A stretch of 15,924 bases of DNA. Origin: CAYTLW01 sp964438735. Lineage in GTDB: Bacteria > Myxococcota_A > UBA9042. Both the position numbers and the translations under genes were made by a program. The notes beneath the pieces are model-generated. The model worked only from the letters and a program-made list of their open reading frames with translations. It was not told the DNA's origin and searched no databases. The DNA lies in assembly GCA_964438735.1 (NCBI GenBank), contig CAYTLW010000156.1, forward strand, positions 1-15,924, given 5' to 3'. This document shows positions 6,260 through 13,484 of this stretch, one piece after another (position 1 is the stretch's first letter; each line of letters opens with the position of its first letter).

Positions 6260-6371
6260 CGGCCATGCCCTCGTCGCCGGCGCCGCTCGGCCGGCGGCTT
6301 CGCCTGCCGGGCCTTTGCTGACGCCAGCGTGCCGCGCATACGTAGCCCATGTTGACCGGCATGCAAGTTCT

Positions 6372-6395
6372 TAGGCGTGTGCGGGCGAACGCCTA
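6372..6395. other. Small hairpin downstream of the variable repeat
   Basis: TAGGCGT (6372-6378) and ACGCCTA (6389-6395) form a 7-bp stem with a 10-nt loop, about 100 bp beyond the VR on its downstream side. Some DGRs carry a hairpin or cruciform just after VR that promotes retrohoming. This one is farther away than in the Bordetella phage case, so the link is tentative. The stretch in between (about 6440-6490) is distinctly A/T-rich for this window. Confidence 0.3.
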
Positions 6396-6489
6396 TGCGA
6401 GGACTGGTTCGCGACGCACCTGGGCTCAGGTGATGTCGCTATGATCTGTAACCCTGAAAACAAGGAATAAGTAATAAGATTTCAAGCGA

Positions 6490-7764
6490 TTACCTGGCGC
6501 AGCGGAACCCCAGGACGTAGAAGTAGTCGTACGGGTCGACGCCGGCGCGATCGCCCGAGCGCAGGGAGACAGCGGGGCTGCACCAGCCGCCACCACGACT
6601 GACGCGGTTGGAGGCGCTCTGGTTGTTGACGGGATCGTTCTTAGGCGACTTGCCGTAGTACTTATCGTCGTACCAGTCCAGAACCCACTCCCACACATTC
6701 CCGGCCATGTCATGAGCGCCATAGGGGCTCACACCTTTCTGTTTGGACCCGACTGCCCAGGTCGAGTCCTTGCCGCAGCCGGCGCCACCACTGGAGAACA
6801 CCGCAAGGTCGCAAGAAGGAGAAGCCTCCCCCCAAGGATAAGTCCGCATCCCAGACTGGCAGCCAGAAGAGCCACCATTGTGCTCGCAGCCGCCGCGAGC
6901 ACCCTTCTCCCACTGAGCCTCAGTAGGAAGGTCGTACCCTGAACCAAGCCACTGGCAGTAGGTCTGCGCCTGAGACCAGTTCACCCCGTTGATCGGGTGC
7001 TGCTCGCGCCCAGAGACACCCCAATTGTAGGACGAACCAGTCTTCGGCGTAGTGCACTTGCCCGCAGACTGACACTTTGCATAGTCCGACACAGTCACCT
7101 CGTACATATCCAACCAGTACGCAGACAGGGTCACCTCGTGCTGGGGCTCCTCGTCGACCCCGCAGGACGAGTCCTTGGCGCCGTTGCACCCCATCCAGAA
7201 CGAGCCGGCGGGCACGTAGACCATCTTCCGCCCCTGAGCCGCCGCCCAGACGCAATAGCCGGAGGTGCACTTGCCCTGGCCGCCGCCGCAGGAAGCGCCA
7301 GCGTTGCCTACGCTCCACTTGCATTGGCCACTTTTGGAGTCGCAGCTGTCCGTCGTGCACACGTTGCCGTCGTCGCAACCCTTCGCAGAGCCACCCTGGC
7401 AGTTCCCCCCACCGCACTTGTCGCCAGTCGTGCAGGCGTCGCCGTCATCGCAGCCGGAGCTGTTGTTGTTGTTAACGCAGCCAGACGACTTGTCGCAGCT
7501 GTCCGTCGTGCACACGTTGCCGTCGTCGCATTCTGGTTCGCCTTCCGCGCAGCCGTCCGGCATGGAACTCGCATCGGGCGGCGAACCCGTGTCAGGCGTA
7601 GAGCCAGCGTCGGGCGTGGACCCCGCGTCGGGCGTGGACCCCGCGAGCCGCGCCGCCGCATTCGCGTAGACGTAGCGCTCCGCTCCCTCCGGAACGTCCA
7701 GGGTGCAACCGGCGGCCAGCAGGGCGGCAAGACAGAGCAGCCTCTGTGGATTGGCAGCGGCCAT
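6490..7764 (-). CDS. DGR target: lipoprotein with cysteine repeats and FGE/C-type-lectin-like variable domain
   Basis: The 424-aa product starts with a lipoprotein signal (LLCLAALLAAGC, lipidated C20). Five six-residue GSTPDA-like repeats (residues 42-71) form a linker, then CDDGNVCTTDSC-type cysteine repeats (72-171) of a kind frequent in myxococcotes. From about 180 it is an FGE-sulfatase/SUMF1 fold: MVYVPAGSFWMG, then EVTVSDYAKC, DLPTEAQWEKGARGG and DMAGNVWEWVLDWY. Residues 383-424 are the variable repeat ending in LGFRCAR. The FGE fold is the C-type-lectin-like scaffold most used by DGR targets, here as a binding surface, not a sulfatase-activating enzyme. ATG 7764 overlaps the upstream stop (TGATG) with GGAGG 5 nt away; an ATG at 7776 lacks this. 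It should be displayed on the cell envelope. Sixteen residues differ from the TR-encoded version. Confidence 0.92.
   Translation of the reverse strand: MAAANPQRLLCLAALLAAGCTLDVPEGAERYVYANAAARLAGSTPDAGSTPDAGSTPDTGSPPDASSMPDGCAEGEPECDDGNVCTTDSCDKSSGCVNNNNSSGCDDGDACTTGDKCGGGNCQGGSAKGCDDGNVCTTDSCDSKSGQCKWSVGNAGASCGGGQGKCTSGYCVWAAAQGRKMVYVPAGSFWMGCNGAKDSSCGVDEEPQHEVTLSAYWLDMYEVTVSDYAKCQSAGKCTTPKTGSSYNWGVSGREQHPINGVNWSQAQTYCQWLGSGYDLPTEAQWEKGARGGCEHNGGSSGCQSGMRTYPWGEASPSCDLAVFSSGGAGCGKDSTWAVGSKQKGVSPYGAHDMAGNVWEWVLDWYDDKYYGKSPKNDPVNNQSASNRVSRGGGWCSPAVSLRSGDRAGVDPYDYFYVLGFRCAR
6494..6618 (-). other. DGR variable repeat (VR)
   Basis: This is the 3' end of the target gene, covering codons 383 to 424 and stopping just before the stop codon. 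It aligns gap-free to the TR at 4152-4276 with 20 substitutions. Changed residues are 389, 393, 395, 396, 397, 399, 400, 405, 407, 408, 409, 412, 414, 415, 416 and 417. Bases 6494-6514 are invariant and serve as the IMH-like region at the 3' end. Every substitution is at a template purine. Confidence 0.93.
7552..7641 (-). repeat. Tandem 18-bp repeat encoding the lipoprotein linker
   Basis: Five copies of an 18-bp unit encode GSTPDA, GSTPDA, GSTPDT, GSPPDA and SSMPDG. The first two are nearly identical at the DNA level, the rest diverged. It sits between the lipid anchor and the cysteine repeats and would act as a flexible spacer whose length could vary by slippage. Confidence 0.8.
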
Positions 7765-9785
7765 CAGAACCTCCACGTCAGGCCAAACCCGCGTTCGCCG
7801 ACCGACACCGAAGCTGACGGTCCGTCCTCGGGCGCCGTCGCCAGCAGCACCACCCCGAGCGCCGCGAGACCCACGCCGGCCCCAAGCACTGCGCCGCGCA
7901 GCTGCATGTCGCCTTCAATGCGCTGCTTGTCAGCCAGCGCCTCGGCGTGGCTGATCTGCGTGATCTGGTCAGCCGCCGTGATGTCCTGCAGGTCCTTGCC
8001 CTCGCCTGCCGATAGCGCATAGGCCACACCACCGCCGCCGGCCGCCAGCACGCCTGCGATGGTCGCTACCCAGCCCCACGTCCGCTGACTGCTGCTGGAC
8101 GCCACTTTCACAGTAGATGGTGGTAGCGACACCACTCCAGCGCCAGGCAGGCCCAGCTTCAGCTTGACCGCCTGGGTCTTGCGCTCGGCCAGCTTCAGGG
8201 ATGCACGTGCGCGCTGCTTCTCCAACCTGGCCTCCACCTTCCGGCTGCAGAGCGGCACCGTGAACGTGTCGGGCGACTCGCCCACTTTCTGACCGTCGAC
8301 GAACACCGTCGCCGCGACATCGTTGCCGTCAGCGTCCTGCACATCCACCTCGACCCCGGCGACGCGCTCCTTCGCCTTGACGACCACCCGCTGGCGCTGG
8401 CCGGGCTGCAGGTCGACCGCCAGCCGCGCCGGCAGGTAGCAGGCATCGCTGACCTCGATCTGGTGCCGCCCTGGGGTCACTTTGCGCTCGGCCACCGGCG
8501 TCTTACCGGCGGGTTCACCGTCGATTCGCACCGACAACCCCGCCTTGGCCGTCACCACCGACAGCCACGCCTCGTTCTTCGGCAGCGGCCAGTCCACCAC
8601 GCTGCCTTTGCCCAGCACGATCACCGTCTCGCGACCGATGTAGCCCTCCTTCTGCATCGACACAGCATGCCGGCCAGACCGCACCGACCGCGAGCATGGC
8701 GTCGACTGGCAGGACAGCTTGCCGTCGACCATCACCACTGCCCCGGCGGGCTTGGAGATGAACTTCACGATGGCCTTCTTGCCGGTGGCCGCTTTCCACG
8801 CTGGCGCCGCCGCTGACGGCCCGGCGGCAGGCTTCGGGGCCGTCAACCCGGCCGGCATCTCCGGGGCCTGTCGCAAGGTGTCGGTCAACCCGGCGATCAC
8901 CTCCCGCACTGACGCCGCTGGCCGTGCCGGGTCGTAGTTGGCGTAGGTCGACGCCAGCAGGCAGCCGCTCTCGGCCGAGTTCAGCGTCACCGTCAACTTG
9001 GCGCCGGCGCCCTTGCCCAGCAGGCGCGCCTCCAGCAGCGAGTTCGCCGACACCTCGGCGCCCAGTTTGCATTGCGCTGCAGCCGCCGTGCCCAGCCCGT
9101 GGCTCGCCTTGCGTAGCGCGTGCAACTTCGCCCGGTCGGCGTCCGTGGCGACCACCTGTAGCTTGCCGGCGGTGGCCACCTCGGACTTGACCATCGCTGC
9201 CAGCGCTGAATCGGGCTTGCCCTTTGCGTCGTAGGCGCTGATCAGCACCTTGGGACTGGCGGCCAGGTAGCGCTTCACCTCGCCCTCGGCCGCGTCGATA
9301 TGGCCCTTGCGCAGCAGCAGGTTGCCCTGCCAGGACCACAGGAACGCGGCAGGCAACCCGCCGCCGACCCCGAAGGCGTTGGCGATGCGGCCGTCCAGGT
9401 CACAGACGTAGTCGTCGGGGTTCCAGCCCACGGACTTGCACTGGCCGCCCGGGTCGAGGGTGTTGACGACGACCAGGCGGAAGCCCTGATTACGGTACTT
9501 CTCGTGCAGAGCCTTCCAGCGGGGCACAGCCTCCATGCAGGGCGTGCACCAGGTGGCGTAGAACTCCACGGCCAGGAGCTTGACGTTGGGGCGGTTGAGC
9601 CACTTTGGCACGTCGAGTTTGCCTGCGGCGTGGGCGGAGGTGGGCAGCATCAGCGACAGCATCAGTGCGCCACCGACGACAATCGCCATCCACGGCGACC
9701 CGTGCCAATGAGCGCCGGGCGGGGGATGTGAACGCCGTCTACTTGCGCAGACCCGGCGCGCAACACTTGCCATAACGGTCGGCAT
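7764..9785 (-). CDS. Thioredoxin-fold and PEGA-repeat envelope protein
   Basis: This 673-aa protein begins with a long basic n-region and a hydrophobic export segment (MAIVVGGALMLSLMLPTSAHAA, in two parts, residues 33-54). A TlpA/thioredoxin-like domain follows, with WCTPC at 79-83 and LPAAFLWSWQGNLLLRKGHI as the cis-Pro region. PEGA-type surface repeats come next (KFISKPAGAVVMVDGKLSCQ near 346 and AGLSVRIDGEPAGKTPV beyond), and two C-terminal hydrophobic segments (TWGWVATIAGVLAAGGGGVA and AVLGAGVGLAALGVVLLATA) end in a short beta-like tail GLTWRF. GGAGG lies 6 nt before ATG 9785. It overlaps the variable lipoprotein by TGATG, so the two are coupled. A role as oxidoreductase for the cysteine-rich lipoprotein or as its membrane partner is plausible inference. 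Confidence 0.8.
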   Translation of the reverse strand: MPTVMASVARRVCASRRRSHPPPGAHWHGSPWMAIVVGGALMLSLMLPTSAHAAGKLDVPKWLNRPNVKLLAVEFYATWCTPCMEAVPRWKALHEKYRNQGFRLVVVNTLDPGGQCKSVGWNPDDYVCDLDGRIANAFGVGGGLPAAFLWSWQGNLLLRKGHIDAAEGEVKRYLAASPKVLISAYDAKGKPDSALAAMVKSEVATAGKLQVVATDADRAKLHALRKASHGLGTAAAAQCKLGAEVSANSLLEARLLGKGAGAKLTVTLNSAESGCLLASTYANYDPARPAASVREVIAGLTDTLRQAPEMPAGLTAPKPAAGPSAAAPAWKAATGKKAIVKFISKPAGAVVMVDGKLSCQSTPCSRSVRSGRHAVSMQKEGYIGRETVIVLGKGSVVDWPLPKNEAWLSVVTAKAGLSVRIDGEPAGKTPVAERKVTPGRHQIEVSDACYLPARLAVDLQPGQRQRVVVKAKERVAGVEVDVQDADGNDVAATVFVDGQKVGESPDTFTVPLCSRKVEARLEKQRARASLKLAERKTQAVKLKLGLPGAGVVSLPPSTVKVASSSSQRTWGWVATIAGVLAAGGGGVAYALSAGEGKDLQDITAADQITQISHAEALADKQRIEGDMQLRGAVLGAGVGLAALGVVLLATAPEDGPSASVSVGERGFGLTWRF

Positions 9786-9915
9786 GGGTCGCCTCCATCG
9801 ACCTTAGGTATGTGAGCAGGCTCGCTGCTCGCCGGACAAGGTCATGATGATGTGATGATGGCCGAGTCCGGCGCACCTTGACAAGGCGACCCGTTGCAAC
9901 ACCTCTGCAGCCCAA

Positions 9916-9947
9916 AGCGCCCCATGCAAGCGCCCCATGCAAGCGCC
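9916..9947. repeat. Tandem 13-bp repeats, candidate operator
   Basis: AGCGCCCCATGCA occurs twice back to back (9916-9928, 9929-9941), followed by a partial third copy, AGCGCC. The repeats end about 31 bp upstream of the TGGTACAAT promoter element and about 130 bp from the start of the thioredoxin/PEGA gene, a suitable place for regulator binding. Confidence 0.6.
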
Positions 9948-9977
9948 TGTTTTTCAGTCGTTTTGGGCCGCATGGCG

Positions 9978-9986
9978 TGGTACAAT
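9978..9986 (+). promoter_or_regulatory. Extended -10 promoter for the HTH gene
   Basis: TGGTACAAT is an extended -10 element (TGn then TACAAT at 9981-9986). No good -35 is seen at 17 bp, which is acceptable for extended -10 promoters. It would give a leader of about 120 nt before the ATG at 10112. Confidence 0.5.
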
Positions 9987-10111
9987 AGGCGGGGACCGGG
10001 CGGAGGCCATGGCGGCTCCGGTCCGGTCGCGGCGGCACGCCGGCGGCGGGACAAGTCGCGATGGGATTGCCGTACGCACGCGCGCGGTACGCGCGAGAGG
10101 GGGCCCAGGTC

Positions 10112-10498
10112 ATGGCTGCAAGGTTGTCGCGCCCGCAGCGCGAGAAGATCAAGAACATGCACGAGGAGGGCAGGCGCCAGAAGGATATCGCCGCCGCCCT
10201 TGGCATCGCTCGCTGTACCGTCGCCCGGTATGTGCAGGAGATTGAGGCGGAGGTCGAGGTGCAGCGATCTCCGGCAGCTACGCTGACCGACCGCGAGGTG
10301 GCGCGGCTGAGGTTCCTGGCCCGTACGGTTCACGAGCTCAGCTGCCCAAATTGTGACCGGGAGTTCATAGCCCAGGTCGCCACGCATCAAGGCGACTGCC
10401 CGCACTGTGAGGCGGGGTGGGCCATTACCGGACCGGAGCAACGCAGCCAGCCGCCCGTCCGCCCGCCTCGGTCCCGTGGCCACTCCAGCCGGTGGTAG
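10112..10498 (+). CDS. HTH and zinc-ribbon protein, candidate regulator
   Basis: This 128-aa protein has an N-terminal helix-turn-helix like those of resolvases and transposases (RLSRPQREKIKNMHEEGRRQ, then KDIAAALGIARCTVARYV, residues 5-41), a linker with LTDREVARLRFLARTVHEL, and a zinc ribbon with C78-x2-C81 and C96-x2-C99. It has no catalytic domain, so it is probably a DNA-binding regulator. ATG 10112 is chosen because the HTH similarity begins just after it and a G-rich GAGAGGGGG stretch lies upstream; an in-frame start at 10061 would add 17 unconvincing residues. It is divergent from the DGR target operon and convergent with the resolvase gene. It may control the DGR operon through the repeats at 9916-9947. 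Confidence 0.7.
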   Translation: MAARLSRPQREKIKNMHEEGRRQKDIAAALGIARCTVARYVQEIEAEVEVQRSPAATLTDREVARLRFLARTVHELSCPNCDREFIAQVATHQGDCPHCEAGWAITGPEQRSQPPVRPPRSRGHSSRW

Positions 10499-10524
10499 CA
10501 GCGCGTCGGAAGTGCGCGCTGGGT

Positions 10525-10567
10525 TCTGGCCCGAAAGGAACACCTTGCGGGCCGAAATCGGGCCAGA
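10525..10567. terminator. Hairpin between convergent genes
   Basis: TCTGGCCCGA (10525-10534) and TCGGGCCAGA (10558-10567) form a perfect 10-bp stem. The 23-nt loop contains a second small stem (AAGG with CCTT). It lies between the convergent HTH and resolvase genes. There is no T tract on either side, so termination efficiency is uncertain. Confidence 0.4.
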
Positions 10568-10601
10568 CTTGAGGGCCGGCAAACAGGCGTCACGCCAACG
10601 C

Positions 10602-11210
10602 CTACCCTTTCGAGCCAGCCGCACGCCCCTCTGCGAGACGGCGCTGCAAGATGGCACGACCGACGTTGAGCTTCTTGGCCACCTGCCGCTGCGACAACCC
10701 CTCAGCGAGCAGGCGTTCGGCCTCGCTGATGTCCACGTCCTTGCGTGGGCGACCGCAGTGCTTGCCCGCCGCCTTGGCTTGGGCCATGCCGGCGGTGACA
10801 CGCTCGCGGATGATGTCGCGCTCCAGCTCCGCAAAGGCGGCCGAGATGACGAACATGACTTTGCCGGCGACGGTCGTGGTGTCGATGGCTTCGGTGACGC
10901 TGACGAAATCGACCCGCTGGGCCTTGAAGTCCTCCAAGGCGGTGACCAGGTGGCTCACGCTGCGCGCGTAGCGGTCGAACCGCCAGACAACGACCACGTC
11001 ATAGTTGCCGGCGCGCGCACCGACCTCCAGGTCGGCCAACGCGGGCCGTCTACGCCGTCCGCCGCTATAGCCTTTGTCGATGTGTTCCGCGACGACGACC
11101 CAGCCGCGCTCCGCCGCGTGCTGGCGCAGTTGCCCGAGTTGCATCTCGGGATCCTGCCCCTTGTCGGCGGTGCTGGTACGGGCGTAGAGGGCGGCGCGAG
11201 TTTGGGGCAT
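10602..11210 (-). CDS. Serine recombinase (resolvase/invertase family)
   Basis: This 202-aa small serine recombinase carries the N-terminal catalytic motif YARTSTADKGQD (R11, nucleophile S13), the WRFDRYARS block (R80, R83), the long E helix (GKVMFVISAAFAELERDIIR, residues 116 on) and a C-terminal Hin-type helix-turn-helix (GLSQRQVAKKLNVGRAILQR, 171-190). Length and order match resolvases and invertases of transposons and plasmids. ATG 11210 has GAGGAG upstream and lies 2 nt after the winged-helix gene stop, so the two form an operon. In this element it could resolve multimers or invert a segment; no paired inverted sites were recognised in the window. Confidence 0.88.
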   Translation of the reverse strand: MPQTRAALYARTSTADKGQDPEMQLGQLRQHAAERGWVVVAEHIDKGYSGGRRRRPALADLEVGARAGNYDVVVVWRFDRYARSVSHLVTALEDFKAQRVDFVSVTEAIDTTTVAGKVMFVISAAFAELERDIIRERVTAGMAQAKAAGKHCGRPRKDVDISEAERLLAEGLSQRQVAKKLNVGRAILQRRLAEGRAAGSKG

Positions 11211-11212
11211 GT

Positions 11213-11596
11213 CTATGTCTCCTCGGGCGGCGCTGCGGGCAACAGATCGACGACCGAGGCAGCGCCTGGCCTCGGGTGAACCCGCAGCAGTTTGGCGGCC
11301 ACGAGGCGGTCGAGGCCGCGATAGACCGCGTGCCGAGACAGGCCGAAGGTGGCGTATAAGCCTGGCCGCAGCTGCAGGCCGCTGTGGCGCCGCGTCAGGC
11401 CCGCGAGGTGCCAGACAAGCGCGCCGACACCGAGGGCGCTGCCTCCGGCTTTCTGGGCCGCTCCAAGCCAGGACAACGGGACCGGCCCACGCAGATAGGG
11501 TACCTCCCGGGTCCAACGGGTCGATGGGACGGCCTCGACGGCCACCGGCATTGGGGCACATAGTTCGAGGCGATCAGGGTCGAATGCAGGAGTCAT
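11213..11596 (-). CDS. Small winged-helix-like protein
   Basis: The gene encodes 127 aa. Residues 41 to about 120 (LSWLGAAQKAGGSALGVGAL, then VWHLAGLTRRHSGLQLRPGL, then FGLSRHAVYRGLDRLVAAKL and LRVHPRPGAASVVDLL) match a small winged-helix type common on proteobacterial mobile elements: a recognition helix around SRHAVYRGL and a wing ending in a beta strand. It is probably a transcriptional regulator or partition-like DNA-binding protein; function is not known. The ATG at 11596 has no clear Shine-Dalgarno; an upstream in-frame start at 11716 would overlap the polymerase gene and the large hairpin. It precedes the resolvase by 2 nt. Confidence 0.65.
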   Translation of the reverse strand: MTPAFDPDRLELCAPMPVAVEAVPSTRWTREVPYLRGPVPLSWLGAAQKAGGSALGVGALVWHLAGLTRRHSGLQLRPGLYATFGLSRHAVYRGLDRLVAAKLLRVHPRPGAASVVDLLPAAPPEET

Positions 11597-11624
11597 GGTG
11601 AAACAGACATAGAAGAGAGTGGAC

Positions 11625-11669
11625 GGGTGTGCGCTGCTGCTACAGGTGGTGGCGCAGCAGCGCACACCC
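11625..11669 (-). promoter_or_regulatory. Perfect 16-bp inverted repeat between polymerase and winged-helix genes
   Basis: The arms 11625-11640 and 11654-11669 are exact reverse complements, with a 13-nt loop. The structure fills most of the 80-bp gap between the polymerase stop (11677) and the winged-helix start (11596). No T tract follows on the minus strand, so an operator, attenuator or RNA-processing site is as likely as a terminator. Confidence 0.6.
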
Positions 11670-11676
11670 TTTGTGG

Positions 11677-13482
11677 CTACTCCAGCTCGCGCAGCAAGCG
11701 CATCACCAGCTGCCACATGTGTTGTCCACCTTCGTCAATGAACCGATCCGGGTAGTGGACGAAGCTGGCGTCGGTGCGCAACTGGGTGCCGCCCAGAACA
11801 GCTGCAGCGGCCAGCTCCATGATGCGGCAGGTGGTCTGGGCGACACCATGGATGGCCTCGGTTGCCGCCTCGATCAACAGCGCATCGTGGACCGGAGCGA
11901 CGACCGCAATGCCGGCCTCGGTCGCCGCGATGCAGGCAAGCCGCAGGATCTCGGCGCCGTTGGCCTGCATCGGGAAATTGCGCAATGACCTCGGGTTTGG
12001 CGGCGCCCAACCGCCACAGTCGGTGCCACCCGGGCGACCACGAACCGCCAGCCGCCAACCCAGCGTGGTGTGCAGCTCACGGCGCAAGGTGGCGTGGTCC
12101 ACGACCCGATCCGACCAGGCCCAGAACACCGGGTAGGTGCGACGGTGAAGGCGGAGCAGGTCACGGGCCTGAGCCTGCCCAATGCCCAAGCGCAGGCCCA
12201 ACGAGGCGGCGCCGATGCCGTACTGCACCCCCAGCGCGCACTCCTTGAAGCGCTTGCGCTCCACCGGATGCGTGGCGGCCGTTGCATCGGGTGGCACCGC
12301 CCCGGCCTGACGGGCGAACGCCAGGTAGGGGTCGCCCGAGTGGTAGGCCGCCAACATGGCCGTATCGCCCGACAACGCAGCCGCGATGCCGAACTCCTGC
12401 TGGCCGTAGTCGATGTAACACAGCGACCGCCCTTCCTCTGGCTTGATGAGCGAGCGGAACCACCGTGCCGGGCCGAATATGAAGCGAGAGGTGCTGGGCT
12501 GGTTGCGACCCGTCTTGGCCTGGAAGGGGCGGAGCATTGTCCGGTTGCGACCGTCCTGTCCGACTTCGACCTCCGCCACCCGCAGCTTGGCCACCGCCGA
12601 GCGCAGCTGCCGGAGTGGCTCGAGCTCGGGGTACCTGAGCGCCATGAGGGCGAAGGTCTCCTTGTCGAGCCGCAGTCGGCCGCTGTCCGTCAGCGGCCAT
12701 GGGATGCCCCGGTTGGCCAGCCAGCTGCCAAACTTGACCATCGAAAACGCGGTGCCGTTGAAGACACCGTAGTCCTGGTCAACCTCCTCGATGATCCGCA
12801 GCTTCAGACCCGGCCAGGCCGCCCGAAGGCGCAAGAGCATAGGCAGGTCGATGGGCACGCCGGCGGCCTCCATGCGCGCGACGGAGGCCATGTAGCGACC
12901 GCGCACCAGGGCCCGAGGCAGGTCCAGCCCTCCCGCCATGGCGGGCAGCAGGCGGCCCAGCGCGTCGACATCGGCCTCGCAGTAGTGGAGCAAGGCAGCG
13001 CTCTCTTTGTTGGTCCATGGGCCACCGCGCAAGGCCAACTGTCGCATCTCATCCTTCTCGACCGCCTCCATGGCGTCCAGGCCGTGCGCCACCAACGCCC
13101 CGAGCAGACCGGCGCCTGCGGGCAACCGCTGGCCATTGGTCTGACAGCGAAACTCGACGAACAGGTCGACGATGTTGCGGGGGACAAGCCAGCCAAGCGC
13201 CAGGTGGCAGGCCACCTCCGCCGAGGCGTAGAAGGCCACGAAGAGCGCGTCGCCATCGACCTCGTAGGGCGGGCCGGCGGCGGCGAGCAGCTCATCCTGC
13301 CACAGCCGCACCGTCCGGCCGCTGCGCAGCTCGCGGGCCACCAGGCACACGGGCTCGACCTGCTCACCAGGACGATTGCCGAACTCGAAATCCACCAGCC
13401 AGATCTTGGAAAAGGGCAACAGCACTTCACCGACGGAAGGATTGCAGTGGGCGCTTGCCACAACTTCGGGATGCGCGTTCAT
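11677..13482 (-). CDS. Family A (PolA-type) DNA polymerase with 3'-5' exonuclease-like domain
   Basis: This 601-aa DNA polymerase lacks a 5'-3' nuclease domain. The N-terminal half is a DEDDy-like proofreading domain: LVDFEF (D31, E33) and HYCEADVDAL (Y167, D171). The polymerase half has motif A YIDYGQQEF (D358, E363), motif B ERKRFKECALGVQYG (R409, K413, Y421), RSLRNFPMQ (R498, N502, Q506) and motif C PVHDALLIEA (D533). Against E. coli Pol I numbering, position 762 is Leu (L417) instead of Phe and 883 is Ala (A534) instead of Glu. AAGGAG lies 6 nt before ATG 13482, and the gene starts 2 nt after the 210-aa gene. It probably replicates the element after excision; this role is inference. Confidence 0.92.
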   Translation of the reverse strand: MNAHPEVVASAHCNPSVGEVLLPFSKIWLVDFEFGNRPGEQVEPVCLVARELRSGRTVRLWQDELLAAAGPPYEVDGDALFVAFYASAEVACHLALGWLVPRNIVDLFVEFRCQTNGQRLPAGAGLLGALVAHGLDAMEAVEKDEMRQLALRGGPWTNKESAALLHYCEADVDALGRLLPAMAGGLDLPRALVRGRYMASVARMEAAGVPIDLPMLLRLRAAWPGLKLRIIEEVDQDYGVFNGTAFSMVKFGSWLANRGIPWPLTDSGRLRLDKETFALMALRYPELEPLRQLRSAVAKLRVAEVEVGQDGRNRTMLRPFQAKTGRNQPSTSRFIFGPARWFRSLIKPEEGRSLCYIDYGQQEFGIAAALSGDTAMLAAYHSGDPYLAFARQAGAVPPDATAATHPVERKRFKECALGVQYGIGAASLGLRLGIGQAQARDLLRLHRRTYPVFWAWSDRVVDHATLRRELHTTLGWRLAVRGRPGGTDCGGWAPPNPRSLRNFPMQANGAEILRLACIAATEAGIAVVAPVHDALLIEAATEAIHGVAQTTCRIMELAAAAVLGGTQLRTDASFVHYPDRFIDEGGQHMWQLVMRLLRELE

Positions 13483-13484
13483 GG

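Larger units (their letters stand above)
9786..10111. promoter_or_regulatory. Divergent regulatory region between the DGR operon and the HTH gene
   Basis: This gap separates the minus-strand DGR target operon from the plus-strand regulator gene. It contains no supportable gene. It holds the tandem 13-bp repeats (9916-9947), an extended -10 promoter (9978-9986) and a GC-rich inverted repeat (GGACCGG 9993-9999 with CCGGTCC 10018-10024) in the predicted leader of the HTH gene. Confidence 0.6.

Noticed and set aside
4277..6355. A 692-codon open frame on the + strand across the RT, avd and HRDC genes
   Set aside because: It is antisense to three genes with clear motifs, has arginine/histidine/glutamine-rich low-complexity composition, and shows no family features. 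Long antisense frames are expected in GC-rich coding DNA.
6997..8022. A 341-codon + strand frame opposite the lipoprotein gene
   Set aside because: Alanine/arginine-rich shadow of the DGR target; no start signal or motif.
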